Shown piece after piece: positions 27,197 through 36,148 of a stretch of 64,000 nt of DNA. The stretch's first letter is position 1, and every line of letters starts with the position of its first letter. Made by a program: the position numbers and the translations under genes. Below the pieces are notes generated by a model. It was given only the letters and a program-made list of their open reading frames with translations. It searched no databases and was not told the origin of the DNA. This DNA comes from Croceivirga lutea (GTDB lineage: Bacteria > Bacteroidota > Bacteroidia > Flavobacteriales > Flavobacteriaceae), in NCBI RefSeq assembly GCF_014235875.1, contig NZ_JACJUK010000001.1, positions 496,001 to 560,000 of the forward strand, in the 5' to 3' direction.

Positions 27197-28132
27197 TCAA
27201 AACTTGTTTAATTTTTCAATAATTTTTGGAATTTGCCTCACTTGAGCCAATTGTTTTAATTTACTTTTTGCTTCTTCAGCAGGACTACCAAAATAGGTAG
27301 TTTCTCCTTCCAAAGACTTTGAAATTCCTGATTGCGCTAATATTACTGCTTTTTTTCCTATAGTTATTCCACTGATAATTCCTACTTGGCCCCATAGGGT
27401 TACTTCATCTTCAATAACAACACAACCTGCAATGCCGCATTGGGAAGCAATTAAACAGCGTTCACCAATAACGGTGTCATGCCCTACTTGAATCTGATTA
27501 TCAAGTTTACTTCCTTTTTTAATAGTAGTATCACCAGTAACACCTCTATCAATTGTACAACCAGCACCTATATCTACACCATCTTCGATAACTACTCGCC
27601 CACCAGATAATAATTTATCAAAGTGGGTAGTTCTCTTTTTATAATAAAAGGCATCTGCACCTAAGATTGTGCCTGCATGAATAGTAACATTATCACCTAT
27701 AACGCAATCATCATAAATGGTAACATTAGGATGAATTACTGTATTGCTACCAATAACTACATTATTACCAATAAAAGCGTTAGGTTGAATTACAGTTCCT
27801 TCCCCTATTTTAGCAGATGTAGCAATTACTGCATCAGCAGCTACAAATGGTTTAAAAAATTTTGTTAACGAATTAAAGTGTGTAAAAGGGTCATCTGAAA
27901 TTAGAAGCGATTTACCTTCAGGACAATCTACTTTTTTATTGATTAGCACTGTTGTTGCAGCAGATTCAAGTGCTTTGTTGTAATATTTGGGGTGATCCAC
28001 AAAAACAATATCGCCTTTTTCTACCACATGAATCTCATTCATACCCAGCACAGGAAAATTTGGGTCGCCCACAAATTCAACGTTTAAAAGCGAAGCTATT
28101 TCTTCAAGGGTGTATTCCCTAGGAAATTTCAT
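27197..28132 (-). CDS. LpxD-like acyltransferase, second copy
   Basis: The 311-residue protein has an N-terminal LpxD-type uridine-binding domain followed by hexapeptide repeats and ends in a short helix. The catalytic-type His is present in QVGHDTVIG, as in true LpxD. It shares the plan with the 343-residue LpxD encoded at 30896-31927 but is clearly a paralogue. It may acylate a different UDP-sugar or use another acyl chain; the function has not been fixed in Bacteroidota as far as I know. It follows efp by five bases. Confidence 0.82.
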   Translation of the reverse strand: MKFPREYTLEEIASLLNVEFVGDPNFPVLGMNEIHVVEKGDIVFVDHPKYYNKALESAATTVLINKKVDCPEGKSLLISDDPFTHFNSLTKFFKPFVAADAVIATSAKIGEGTVIQPNAFIGNNVVIGSNTVIHPNVTIYDDCVIGDNVTIHAGTILGADAFYYKKRTTHFDKLLSGGRVVIEDGVDIGAGCTIDRGVTGDTTIKKGSKLDNQIQVGHDTVIGERCLIASQCGIAGCVVIEDEVTLWGQVGIISGITIGKKAVILAQSGISKSLEGETTYFGSPAEEAKSKLKQLAQVRQIPKIIEKLNKF

Positions 28133-28137
28133 GAATC

Positions 28138-28704
28138 TTATTCTTTAGAACGTTCTTGATAAGAACTTGTGGCAGTATCAATTTTAATTTTATCACCTTC
28201 ATTAATAAACAAAGGAACATTAATTCTTGCACCAGTTTCCACGGTAGCTGGTTTAGTAGCATTGGTGGCGGTGTTACCTTTTACACCAGGTTCTGTATGC
28301 GTTACTTCTAACACAACACTTGCTGGCATTTCAACTGAAAGTGGCATTTGGTCTTCAGTATTAAATATAATGGAAACAACTTCACCTTCTTTTAAAAGCT
28401 CAGGTGTATCTAAACTATCTTTTTCTAGGGTAATCTGGTTGTAATCATCAGTATTCATAAAGTGAAAAGTGTCCCCTTCTGGGTATAAAAACTGATAGGA
28501 ACGTGTCTCTACACGCACGTCATCTATTTTGTGACCCGCTGAGAAAGTATTATCAATAACTTTACCAGAAGTTACGCTCTTCAACTTTGTTCTAACAAAT
28601 GCAGGACCTTTACCAGGTTTAACGTGTAAGAATTCTATGATTTTGTAAATGTCATGGTTGTAACGAATGCACAACCCTTTTCTGATGTCTGAAGTACTTG
28701 CCAT
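28138..28704 (-). CDS. efp: elongation factor P
   Basis: The 188-residue protein relieves ribosome stalling at polyproline stretches. Three beta-barrel domains; the tip loop is KPGKGPAF with K32 as the modification site. The gene lies within the lipid A cluster, three bases after lpxA. No EF-P modification gene is seen in the window. Confidence 0.95.
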   Translation of the reverse strand: MASTSDIRKGLCIRYNHDIYKIIEFLHVKPGKGPAFVRTKLKSVTSGKVIDNTFSAGHKIDDVRVETRSYQFLYPEGDTFHFMNTDDYNQITLEKDSLDTPELLKEGEVVSIIFNTEDQMPLSVEMPASVVLEVTHTEPGVKGNTATNATKPATVETGARINVPLFINEGDKIKIDTATSSYQERSKE

Positions 28705-28707
28705 ATA

Positions 28708-29493
28708 TTAGTTTGAGCTAAAATAACCTTTCATAATACCACGTTGAGAATCTCGTATAAACTGAAGTATTTCATCTCTTTCTGGAGTTGCCTCCATTTC
28801 AGCTTCTATGATTTCTGCGGCTTGTGAGTTATTATAATTATTTTGATATAAGATTCTATAAATATTCTGAATTTCACGAATTTTACTGGATTCAAATCCT
28901 CTTCTACGTAAACCAACAGAGTTAATACCTACATAAGACAAAGGCTCTCTAGCGGCTTTAACAAAAGGTGGTACATCTTTTCTTACCAATGAACCTCCCG
29001 TTACAAAAGCATGATGCCCAACAGAGACAAATTGATGAACCGCAACCATACCTGCTAAAACCACATTTTCTCCAATAGTTACATGACCTGCCAGAGTAGA
29101 ATTGTTGCTAAAAATACATCCATTACCAACTATACAATCATGTGCAACATGTGAATATGCCATAATTAAACAGTTATCTCCGATAACTGTCTTCATACGG
29201 TCAGAAGTTCCTTTATTAATGGTAACACATTCTCTAATAGTAGTATTATCGCCAATAATTACCGTAGTTTCCTCCCCTTGATATTTTAGGTCTTGAGGCA
29301 TAGCAGAAATTACTGAGCCAGGAAAAATACTGCAATTCTTTCCTATTCTAGCGCCTTCCATAATGGTAACGTTAGAACCTATCCATGTTCCTTCACCTAT
29401 GGTAACGTTATTATGAATTGTAGTAAACGGTTCAATTACAACGTTTTTTGCAATTTTAGCACCTGGGTGCACATATGCCAATGGTTGATTCAT
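28708..29493 (-). CDS. lpxA: UDP-N-acetylglucosamine acyltransferase
   Basis: The 261-residue left-handed beta-helix enzyme transfers a 3-hydroxyacyl group from ACP to UDP-GlcNAc, the first step of lipid A. The catalytic His is H118 in AYSHVAHDC. The C-terminal helical domain contains GLRRRGF, typical of LpxA. It follows lpxC/fabZ by six bases. Confidence 0.95.
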   Translation of the reverse strand: MNQPLAYVHPGAKIAKNVVIEPFTTIHNNVTIGEGTWIGSNVTIMEGARIGKNCSIFPGSVISAMPQDLKYQGEETTVIIGDNTTIRECVTINKGTSDRMKTVIGDNCLIMAYSHVAHDCIVGNGCIFSNNSTLAGHVTIGENVVLAGMVAVHQFVSVGHHAFVTGGSLVRKDVPPFVKAAREPLSYVGINSVGLRRRGFESSKIREIQNIYRILYQNNYNNSQAAEIIEAEMEATPERDEILQFIRDSQRGIMKGYFSSN

Positions 29494-29499
29494 AATTTA

Positions 29500-30912
29500 T
29501 TATTCGTTACCCTTAACTTTTACAATTTGAGCCATTAGTTCAGCTTCAGAAACTAACTTACCATTAGCATAAGCATAGGCCTGCATATGGCAAATACCTC
29601 TTCTGATAGGAGCAATTAAGTCGCACTTAAAAATTAGTGTATCTCCCGGGCCTACTTGATGCTTGAATTTTACCTTGTCTATTTTCATGAAATACGTAAG
29701 GTAATTTTCAGGGTCTGGAACGGTACTCAACACCAATATACCACCTGTTTGTGCCATTGCTTCAACTTGCAAAACACCTGGCATTACTGGAGCACCAGGA
29801 AAATGACCTACAAAAAAAGGTTCATTCATGGTTACGTTCTTTACCCCAACAACATGAGAATCAGAAAGTTCCAAAATCTTATCTACCAATAAAAATGGGG
29901 GTCTATGTGGAAGCATATCCATAATTTTTACCACATCCATTAATGGCTGTTGATTCAAATCAAAATTTGGAACCTTATTCCGTTTTTCAATTTTTATAAT
30001 CTTAGAAACCTTTTTAGCAAATTGAGTATTAACAAAATGCCCTGGTTTATTAGCAATTACTTTTCCTCTTATTCGGGTTCCGATTAACGCTAAATCACCA
30101 ATTACATCTAAGAGTTTATGTCTTGCTGCTTCGTTTGGTTGATGCAGCGTAAGGTTATCTAAAATACCATTAGGCTTAACTGAAAGTTTCTCTTTATTAA
30201 ATGCCTTTTCTAGCTTTTTTTGAGTTTCTTGAGAAATCTCTTTATCTACATAAACAATAGCGTTATTAAGGTCACCACCTTTAATTAACCCATGCTCTAA
30301 AAGCATTTCTAACTCATGTAAAAAACTAAATGTACGGGCATAAGCTATTTCATCTTTAAAATCAGACATGTGTTCCAAAGTAGCATTTTGTGTGCCTAAA
30401 ACTTTGGTTCCAAAATCAACCATTGTGGTTACTTGATATTCATCTGACGGGATGATAGTTATTTCACTACCTGTATTCTCATCTTTATAAGATATCACAT
30501 CTTTTATCACAAATTCTTCCCGAAATGCCTCTTGCTCCGCAATACCTGCTTTTTCTAATGCTTCCACAAAGAATTTTGAAGAACCGTCCATTATTGGTGG
30601 TTCAGGAGCATTCAGCTCTATTAGAACATTATCAATATCCAAACCTATTAAAGCAGCTAGAACATGCTCAGAGGTATGAATTTTAACCCCGTTCTTTTCC
30701 AGGTTTGTTCCTCTTTGCGTATTTACCACATAATTTGCATCTGCTTCAATAATGGGTTCTCCTTCTAAATCAACACGTTTAAAAGCAAAACCATGATTTT
30801 CAGGCGCAGGTAAAAATGTCATGGTAACATTTTCGCCAGTATGCAAACCTACCCCTTCTAGGGTTACTTTATTTTGTAATGTTTTTTGTTTGATGTCAGT
30901 TGTTGTCACCAT
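29500..30912 (-). CDS. lpxC/fabZ: fused UDP-3-O-acyl-GlcNAc deacetylase / 3-hydroxyacyl-ACP dehydratase
   Basis: The 470-residue fusion has LpxC at about 1-310 (zinc residues in TSEHVLAAL and RHKLLDVIGD) and FabZ at about 320-470 (catalytic His in FFVGHFPGAPVMPG, Glu in EAMAQTGG). LpxC removes acetate and commits carbon to lipid A, while FabZ dehydrates 3-hydroxyacyl-ACP for elongation, so the fusion joins the two enzymes that compete for 3-hydroxyacyl-ACP. This fusion is known in Bacteroidota and Chlorobi. It overlaps lpxD by 17 bases. Confidence 0.96.
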   Translation of the reverse strand: MVTTTDIKQKTLQNKVTLEGVGLHTGENVTMTFLPAPENHGFAFKRVDLEGEPIIEADANYVVNTQRGTNLEKNGVKIHTSEHVLAALIGLDIDNVLIELNAPEPPIMDGSSKFFVEALEKAGIAEQEAFREEFVIKDVISYKDENTGSEITIIPSDEYQVTTMVDFGTKVLGTQNATLEHMSDFKDEIAYARTFSFLHELEMLLEHGLIKGGDLNNAIVYVDKEISQETQKKLEKAFNKEKLSVKPNGILDNLTLHQPNEAARHKLLDVIGDLALIGTRIRGKVIANKPGHFVNTQFAKKVSKIIKIEKRNKVPNFDLNQQPLMDVVKIMDMLPHRPPFLLVDKILELSDSHVVGVKNVTMNEPFFVGHFPGAPVMPGVLQVEAMAQTGGILVLSTVPDPENYLTYFMKIDKVKFKHQVGPGDTLIFKCDLIAPIRRGICHMQAYAYANGKLVSEAELMAQIVKVKGNE

Positions 30913-31927
30913 TATTCTGTTTTTCTAATTCAGAAATTCGTGAATCTATTTTTGCCAAGTTCTTAAAATGAACGTATGACTTATTATAATCTCCATAATT
31001 AAGAGCGGGAGAACCTTGAAGCACTTCATCATCCTTTACATTTCTGCCAATACCAGATTGTGCTTGTATTCTAACTCTATTCCCTATTGTGATATGACCA
31101 ACGATACCTACTTGGCCGCCAATCATGCAATTTTTTCCAATTTTAGTTGAACCTGCAATTCCGGTTTGGGCTGCAATTACCGTATTCTCACCAATTTCAA
31201 CGTTATGCGCTATCTGTATTTGATTATCCAGTTTTACACCTCTCCTTAATACTGTGGAACCCAAAGTAGCACGGTCTATTGTTGTACCGGCTCCTACATC
31301 TACATTATCTTCTATAATAACATTACCGGTTTGAGGTACTTTAGAAAACTCACCTTTTTCATTTGGAGCAAAACCAAAACCATCAGCACCAATTATTACC
31401 CCGCTATGCAAGACACAATTATTACCTACCAAGGTTTCAGAATAAATCTTTGCACCAGCAAAAATTACTACGTTATCACCAATGGTAACATTATCCCCTA
31501 TATATACATTCGGATAAATCTTAACATTAGTACCAATAGTTACATTATTACCCAAGTAAGAAAAAGCACCTAGGTAAAACCCAGCGCCATATTTTGTATT
31601 CTCAGAAATAAATGAAGGTGATTCAATACCTTCTTTATTGTTTTTAACTTGATTGTAATATTCTAATAATTTAGAAAACGATTTATATGCATCCTCTACA
31701 CGAATTAAGGTAGTGCTTAAATCTTGATCAGGAACAAAATCTTTATTTACTATAGTAATTGAAGCTTTTGTAGAGTATATGTATTGCGTGTATTTGGGAT
31801 TGGCTAAAAAAGTCAATGAACCATTCTCCCCTTCTTCAATTTTAGAAAGTTTATGAACGGCTACTTCAGGATTTCCCTGTACTTCCCCTTCTAAAATTCC
31901 GGCAATTTGAGTAGCTGTAAACTTCAT
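30896..31927 (-). CDS. lpxD: UDP-3-O-acylglucosamine N-acyltransferase
   Basis: The 343-residue enzyme N-acylates UDP-3-O-acyl-GlcN in lipid A synthesis. It has the N-terminal uridine-binding domain (to about 100), a long hexapeptide beta-helix with the catalytic His in QIAHNVEIG, and a C-terminal helix ending in a charged tail. As first gene of the lpx cluster on this strand it overlaps lpxC/fabZ. Confidence 0.94.
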   Translation of the reverse strand: MKFTATQIAGILEGEVQGNPEVAVHKLSKIEEGENGSLTFLANPKYTQYIYSTKASITIVNKDFVPDQDLSTTLIRVEDAYKSFSKLLEYYNQVKNNKEGIESPSFISENTKYGAGFYLGAFSYLGNNVTIGTNVKIYPNVYIGDNVTIGDNVVIFAGAKIYSETLVGNNCVLHSGVIIGADGFGFAPNEKGEFSKVPQTGNVIIEDNVDVGAGTTIDRATLGSTVLRRGVKLDNQIQIAHNVEIGENTVIAAQTGIAGSTKIGKNCMIGGQVGIVGHITIGNRVRIQAQSGIGRNVKDDEVLQGSPALNYGDYNKSYVHFKNLAKIDSRISELEKQNNGDNN

Positions 31928-31955
31928 AATTTCGGCAAAAGTAACGTTTTTTTGG

Positions 31956-33173
31956 TCAAACTAATGCTTTAGGATAACACATATAATATTTAGTTACCTC
32001 TTTTGAGAGGGCTTTAATATTTAAATGATCAGAAGCTTTTGCTACGTCAATAACTTTTCCATTTTTCTTAAGTATATTAATGTTTTGCTCACGTTCATTA
32101 TAAGCCCTGTTGCCAATTGTTCCTTCTATTACAAAGTATTTTGCTTCGTCTTCATTAAAATTAAATAGTTTCATCACCTCTAATAACTTAGCTTCATAAG
32201 CACCTTCTTCAAAGGGTTTTTTCTTTATTTTCACTTTTGGCAGTTTTCTATTTATCAACATTTTGCAAAGGCTAGAAAGAATTTTATCATCATGATATTG
32301 CCACTCTTTTATAGCCATCATAATATCTATATCATCTAGTTTTGCAAAAGCATCCAAATCAAAATCAATAGTAGCAAACGTATCTTTTCTAAGAAAATAC
32401 ATAAGCGAACTACTACACTTTAATTCCGTTCCTTCTGAAATTAAAAACTTAGCGCGTTTAATAATCTTACCAAGTAACAATTCAGCAACCAAGCTTGTTT
32501 TATGCAAATACACCTGCCAATACATAAATCTACGAGCCATCAGAAATTTTTCCACAGAATAAATTCCTTTTTCCTCTACTACGAGCTCATCATTTCTAAC
32601 GTTAAGCATAGACAACAAGCGCTGTGAACTTATATTACCCTCAGTAACACCACTAAAAAAACTATCTCGTTTAAGATAATCTAATCGGTCCATATCTAAC
32701 TGACTTGAAACCAATTGATTTAAAAACTTTTTAGGATGAGTCCCTTGAAAAATTGAAATCACCATGGCTAATTCACCATTAAACTCGGTGTTCAATTTTT
32801 TCATAAATAGCAAAGAAATTTCTTCATGACCAACCCCTTCTACCAGGTGTCCTTCAAGCGCATGAGAAATGGGTCCGTGACCAATATCATGCAATAGAAT
32901 AGTTGCTAAAAGGGCTTTTTCTTCTTCCGTAGTAATTTCAACTCCTTTAAATTTTAGTTGAGCAATGGCATCTTTCATTAAATGCATACTGCCTAAGGCA
33001 TGATGAAAACGTGTGTGATGGGCTCCAGGATAAACCAAGTAAGATAACCCCATTTGAGAAATTCTTCTCAAACGCTGAAAATAGCGATGTTCCAGTAAAT
33101 TGTAAATCAATTCGTTTGGAATGCCAATAAAACCATAGATTGGGTCGTTAAATATTTTGAACTTATTTGTCAA
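31956..33173 (-). CDS. HD-domain phosphohydrolase (dNTPase-like)
   Basis: The 405-residue protein has an N-terminal HD domain with the metal residues H and D in RRISQMGLS...RFHHALG and LLHDIGHGPISHALEGH, and D in SQLDMDRLDYL. It resembles SAMHD1/YwfO-type dNTP or nucleotide triphosphohydrolases. The start is TTG at 33173; no ATG occurs nearby and the family start (xNKFKIFNDPIYGFI) fits. It is divergent from porX across 36 bases. Substrate unknown. Confidence 0.85.
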   Translation of the reverse strand: MTNKFKIFNDPIYGFIGIPNELIYNLLEHRYFQRLRRISQMGLSYLVYPGAHHTRFHHALGSMHLMKDAIAQLKFKGVEITTEEEKALLATILLHDIGHGPISHALEGHLVEGVGHEEISLLFMKKLNTEFNGELAMVISIFQGTHPKKFLNQLVSSQLDMDRLDYLKRDSFFSGVTEGNISSQRLLSMLNVRNDELVVEEKGIYSVEKFLMARRFMYWQVYLHKTSLVAELLLGKIIKRAKFLISEGTELKCSSSLMYFLRKDTFATIDFDLDAFAKLDDIDIMMAIKEWQYHDDKILSSLCKMLINRKLPKVKIKKKPFEEGAYEAKLLEVMKLFNFNEDEAKYFVIEGTIGNRAYNEREQNINILKKNGKVIDVAKASDHLNIKALSKEVTKYYMCYPKALV

Positions 33174-33209
33174 AGCTTATTTCTTAAGAACGGCAAAGAT
33201 AACACCTGT

Positions 33210-34760
33210 ATGAAAATGAAAACACCTTCAATATTGTGGGTCGATGATGAAATCGACCTATTAAAGCCTCATATTTTATTTCTAGAAAAGAAAAATTACA
33301 AAGTTACCACTGCACAAAGTGGGCAAGATGCGCTAGAGGAAATTAGAAATACAAGATTTGATATTGTTTTTTTAGATGAAAACATGCCAGGTATCAGCGG
33401 ATTGGAAACCTTGCAAGAAATAAAGCAAATAAATGCTTCTTTACCAGTTGTTATGATTACTAAGAGCGAAGAGGAATATTTAATGGATGAGGCTATTGGT
33501 AGCAAAATAGCCGATTATTTAATAAAACCTGTTAATCCTAATCAGATTCTACTATCACTTAAAAAGTCGCTAGAAAATTCACGCTTGGTATCTGAAAGAA
33601 CATCAGCTAGTTACCAACAAGAATTTCGTAAGATAGCTATGGACATGGCTATGGTAAATACCTTTGAAGAATGGGCTGAGTTGTATCAAAAATTAATTTA
33701 CTGGGAACTTGAGTTAGAACAAATTGAAGATTCTGGTATGTTTGAAATTCTGGAGTCTCAAAAAACGGAAGCCAACACACAGTTTAGCAAGTTTGTAGAC
33801 AAAAACTATCGTGATTGGTTTCAAAATGCAGAAGGCCCTATAATGTCTCATACGCTATTTAAAAATCTAATTAAACCCGAGCTAAAAGATTCCAAAACGC
33901 TGCTTGTGGTTATAGATAATTTACGGTATGATCAATGGCAAGCTATTGAAGAAGTTATTGGAATTCATTACAAAAAAACAAAAGAAGAACCCTATTACAG
34001 CATTTTACCAACGGCAACACAGTATGCTAGAAATGCTATTTTCTCTGGTTTAACACCATTAGAAATGGAACGCCAACACCCCAATTGGTGGAAAAACGAC
34101 ACCGATGAAGGTGGTAAAAATCTTTTTGAAGCCGAGTTCTTGGGAGCGCAATTAAAACGTCTTGGGCTTACTTTAAAGTGGGATTACCATAAAATAAGCA
34201 GTTTGAAAAAAGGTAAACAGTTGGCTCAAAATTTTGGATCACATAAAGACAATGATTTAACCGTTGTGGTTTACAATTTTGTTGATATGCTATCTCATGC
34301 TAAAACCGAAATGGAGGTAATTAGAGAATTGGCAGGTAGCGATAAAGCTTATAGATCTTTAACATTAAGTTGGTTTAAAAACTCACCATTACTTGAAATT
34401 ATACAACAAGCGCAAAATTTAGGGCTTAAACTAGTGCTAACCACCGACCACGGCACCATAAACGTAAAGCAACCTTCTAAAGTTATTGGTGATCGAGAAA
34501 CTAGTTTAAACCTCAGGTACAAAACTGGCCGTAGCCTTACGTATGAAGATAAAGAAGTATTGGCTGCTACAGAACCTAAAAAGATACAATTACCAACTTT
34601 AAACGTTAGCAGCTCTTTTATCTTTGCAAAGAATGATATGTTTTTTGCTTATCCAAACAACTACAATCATTATGTAAGTTATTACAGAAACACCTATCAG
34701 CATGGCGGTGTTAGTTTAGAGGAAATGATTATTCCTTTTGTAGTTTTGGAACCAAAATAG
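33210..34760 (+). CDS. porX: PorX, response regulator with PglZ phosphatase domain
   Basis: The 516-residue protein has a receiver domain (phospho-acceptor D56 in FLDENMP, K106) and a C-terminal PglZ alkaline-phosphatase-like domain (about 200-516). Metal-binding features include VVIDNLR, the PTATQYARNA stretch and TTDHGT. PorX is the regulator paired with PorY that controls the type IX secretion system in Bacteroidota; its phosphatase acts on cyclic and linear oligonucleotides in published work. It is followed after four bases by tsaE. No secretion genes are in the window. Confidence 0.93.
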   Translation: MKMKTPSILWVDDEIDLLKPHILFLEKKNYKVTTAQSGQDALEEIRNTRFDIVFLDENMPGISGLETLQEIKQINASLPVVMITKSEEEYLMDEAIGSKIADYLIKPVNPNQILLSLKKSLENSRLVSERTSASYQQEFRKIAMDMAMVNTFEEWAELYQKLIYWELELEQIEDSGMFEILESQKTEANTQFSKFVDKNYRDWFQNAEGPIMSHTLFKNLIKPELKDSKTLLVVIDNLRYDQWQAIEEVIGIHYKKTKEEPYYSILPTATQYARNAIFSGLTPLEMERQHPNWWKNDTDEGGKNLFEAEFLGAQLKRLGLTLKWDYHKISSLKKGKQLAQNFGSHKDNDLTVVVYNFVDMLSHAKTEMEVIRELAGSDKAYRSLTLSWFKNSPLLEIIQQAQNLGLKLVLTTDHGTINVKQPSKVIGDRETSLNLRYKTGRSLTYEDKEVLAATEPKKIQLPTLNVSSSFIFAKNDMFFAYPNNYNHYVSYYRNTYQHGGVSLEEMIIPFVVLEPK

Positions 34761-34764
34761 AAAC

Positions 34765-35184
34765 ATGAAATTTCAGTATACGGAGAAAGAGATTTCAGAA
34801 GCCGCAAAACTTGTTCTCAGACAAGCTAAAAATTCTAAAGTAATTGCGTTCTATGGTGATATGGGTGCCGGTAAAACCACCTTAATTAAGGCAATAATAA
34901 AAGAATTAGGAGCTATAGATTCTGGTAGTAGCCCAACTTTTGGTTTGGTAAATGAATATTTAAATAAAGATGGCGACATATTTGCCTTTCATTTTGATTG
35001 CTATCGGCTAAACAACGAAACCGAAGCATTAGACCTAGGTATAGAGGAATATTTATACGACAACAAATGGGTATTTATAGAATGGCCAAAACACATTTCA
35101 TCGATTTTACCAACCGATACATTACATTTTAATGTGCATTTCGTCGATAAAAACATACGTTTTATCGAAACTGTAAATTCTTAA
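34765..35184 (+). CDS. tsaE: tRNA t6A synthesis ATPase TsaE
   Basis: The 139-residue P-loop protein helps TsaB/TsaD make t6A37 on tRNAs. The Walker A motif GDMGAGKTT lies at 31-39, SSPTFGLVNEY is the switch region and HFDCYRL and FIEWPKH are family signatures. It shares a transcript with porX by position, though the functions are unrelated. Confidence 0.93.
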   Translation: MKFQYTEKEISEAAKLVLRQAKNSKVIAFYGDMGAGKTTLIKAIIKELGAIDSGSSPTFGLVNEYLNKDGDIFAFHFDCYRLNNETEALDLGIEEYLYDNKWVFIEWPKHISSILPTDTLHFNVHFVDKNIRFIETVNS

Positions 35185-35300
35185 AAATTCGTTAAGTCAT
35201 ATTTTCTTACATTCATAACAGAGCACGCATGAAAATCGATTAAAAGTTCCCTTTAACCGTTAAAATGCAATTTTTATCGGTGTACTACACTTTTTTTGGT

Positions 35301-35308
35301 TATGTTTG
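35301..35308 (+). promoter_or_regulatory. -7 promoter box for the 45-residue peptide gene
   Basis: TATGTTTG is a perfect match to TAnnTTTG and lies 41 bases before the ATG at 35350. No TTG is found at the expected distance upstream, so the -33 element is weak or absent. Transcription would start around 35312. Confidence 0.4.
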
Positions 35309-35349
35309 TTCAGAATGAATTCATTTATTAACCAAATACTTTAATTACG

Positions 35350-35487
35350 ATGAACACTAAAAAAGTATTTTTTGGCTTGATGGCCGTAGCATTTTTAGCA
35401 ATGGCAACTGTTTCAACTACAGTTCTTAACGAAGACACTGTTAAACAAGAAACAAGTATCAAGAAAAAGGGGCAGAAAAGATTCTAG
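35350..35487 (+). CDS. small exported peptide, 45 aa
   Basis: Hand translation gives a 45-residue product: basic start MNTKKVF, a hydrophobic segment FGLMAVAFLAMATVSTTVL, then a polar tail EDTVKQETSIKKKGQKRF. It reads as a signal peptide with a short basic mature part, or as a single-span membrane peptide. It has its own TAnnTTTG box upstream and a strong terminator 23 bases after the stop, so it is an independent transcription unit. I know of similar short proteins in this position in other flavobacteria only as hypotheticals. The function is unknown. Confidence 0.75.
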   Translation: MNTKKVFFGLMAVAFLAMATVSTTVLNEDTVKQETSIKKKGQKRF

Positions 35488-35509
35488 TAATTTAATCTGT
35501 TCAACAATT

Positions 35510-35540
35510 AAAAAGGCTCCTAAATTAGGAGTCTTTTTTT
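35510..35540 (+). terminator. intrinsic terminator after the 45-residue peptide gene
   Basis: GGCTCCTAA and TTAGGAGTC form a stem (one G-U pair) flanked by an A tract and seven T. It ends the small peptide transcript just before the next membrane protein gene. Confidence 0.88.
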
Positions 35541-35575
35541 ATGCAATAATTTTGAAAGGTTGGTGTTGTATTAAT

Positions 35576-36118
35576 ATGTCGAAAAAAACTACTCTTAAAC
35601 AAAAGTTTTTAATTGAGGGGTTAATTTCCATATTAATAGTGATTTCACCTATTTTACACTATGCCTGGAAATATATCCCATATGGAGAACAAGAAATAAA
35701 ATTTCTATGGATAGTATTGGATGCAAATGGATTTGACGATGTAGGCAATGCTGTTTATTACTACCTACTTAAATTCATCCCTTTAATGTTATTGTTCATT
35801 TGGTTTATTACCTGCAAAGAATGGTGGTATCATGCCATAATTATTCCTATAACAATGTATGGTTTTCAATTACTTTCAGTTTTGACATTGGAATCAAATG
35901 TAACAGATGAAAATGAAATTCTATATATAGTTGTGGTCGCTATGGTAATTACACCCGTAGTATATTTTGTTCGATTAAAACTGGTTGACAAATATGTGCA
36001 TGGTATTGACTTAAAAGCCATGGAAACAGAACTTGGTTTATTAAAACAGAAACAAGACCTTGAAAAACAATTAGAGGAATTGGAACGTAAAAAAGAAGCC
36101 CTTGCCAAAAAAATGTAA
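35576..36118 (+). CDS. membrane protein with C-terminal coiled coil, 180 aa
   Basis: Start chosen at ATG 35576 (MSKKTTLKQKF); a TTG at 35552 would give a longer form. Four hydrophobic stretches follow (around 15-35, 60-85, 87-106 and 112-135), then a heptad-rich charged tail LEKQLEELERKKEALAKKM facing the cytoplasm. It is probably a four-helix inner membrane protein conserved in flavobacteria; I do not know the function. It precedes ald by 30 bases on the same strand. Confidence 0.7.
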   Translation: MSKKTTLKQKFLIEGLISILIVISPILHYAWKYIPYGEQEIKFLWIVLDANGFDDVGNAVYYYLLKFIPLMLLFIWFITCKEWWYHAIIIPITMYGFQLLSVLTLESNVTDENEILYIVVVAMVITPVVYFVRLKLVDKYVHGIDLKAMETELGLLKQKQDLEKQLEELERKKEALAKKM

Positions 36119-36148
36119 CTTTGGCAAAACTCAATAGCGTCAACGTTA

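Noticed and set aside
29500-30912. LpxC/FabZ fusion as a novel fusion protein
   Set aside because: It is well known in Bacteroidota and Chlorobi.
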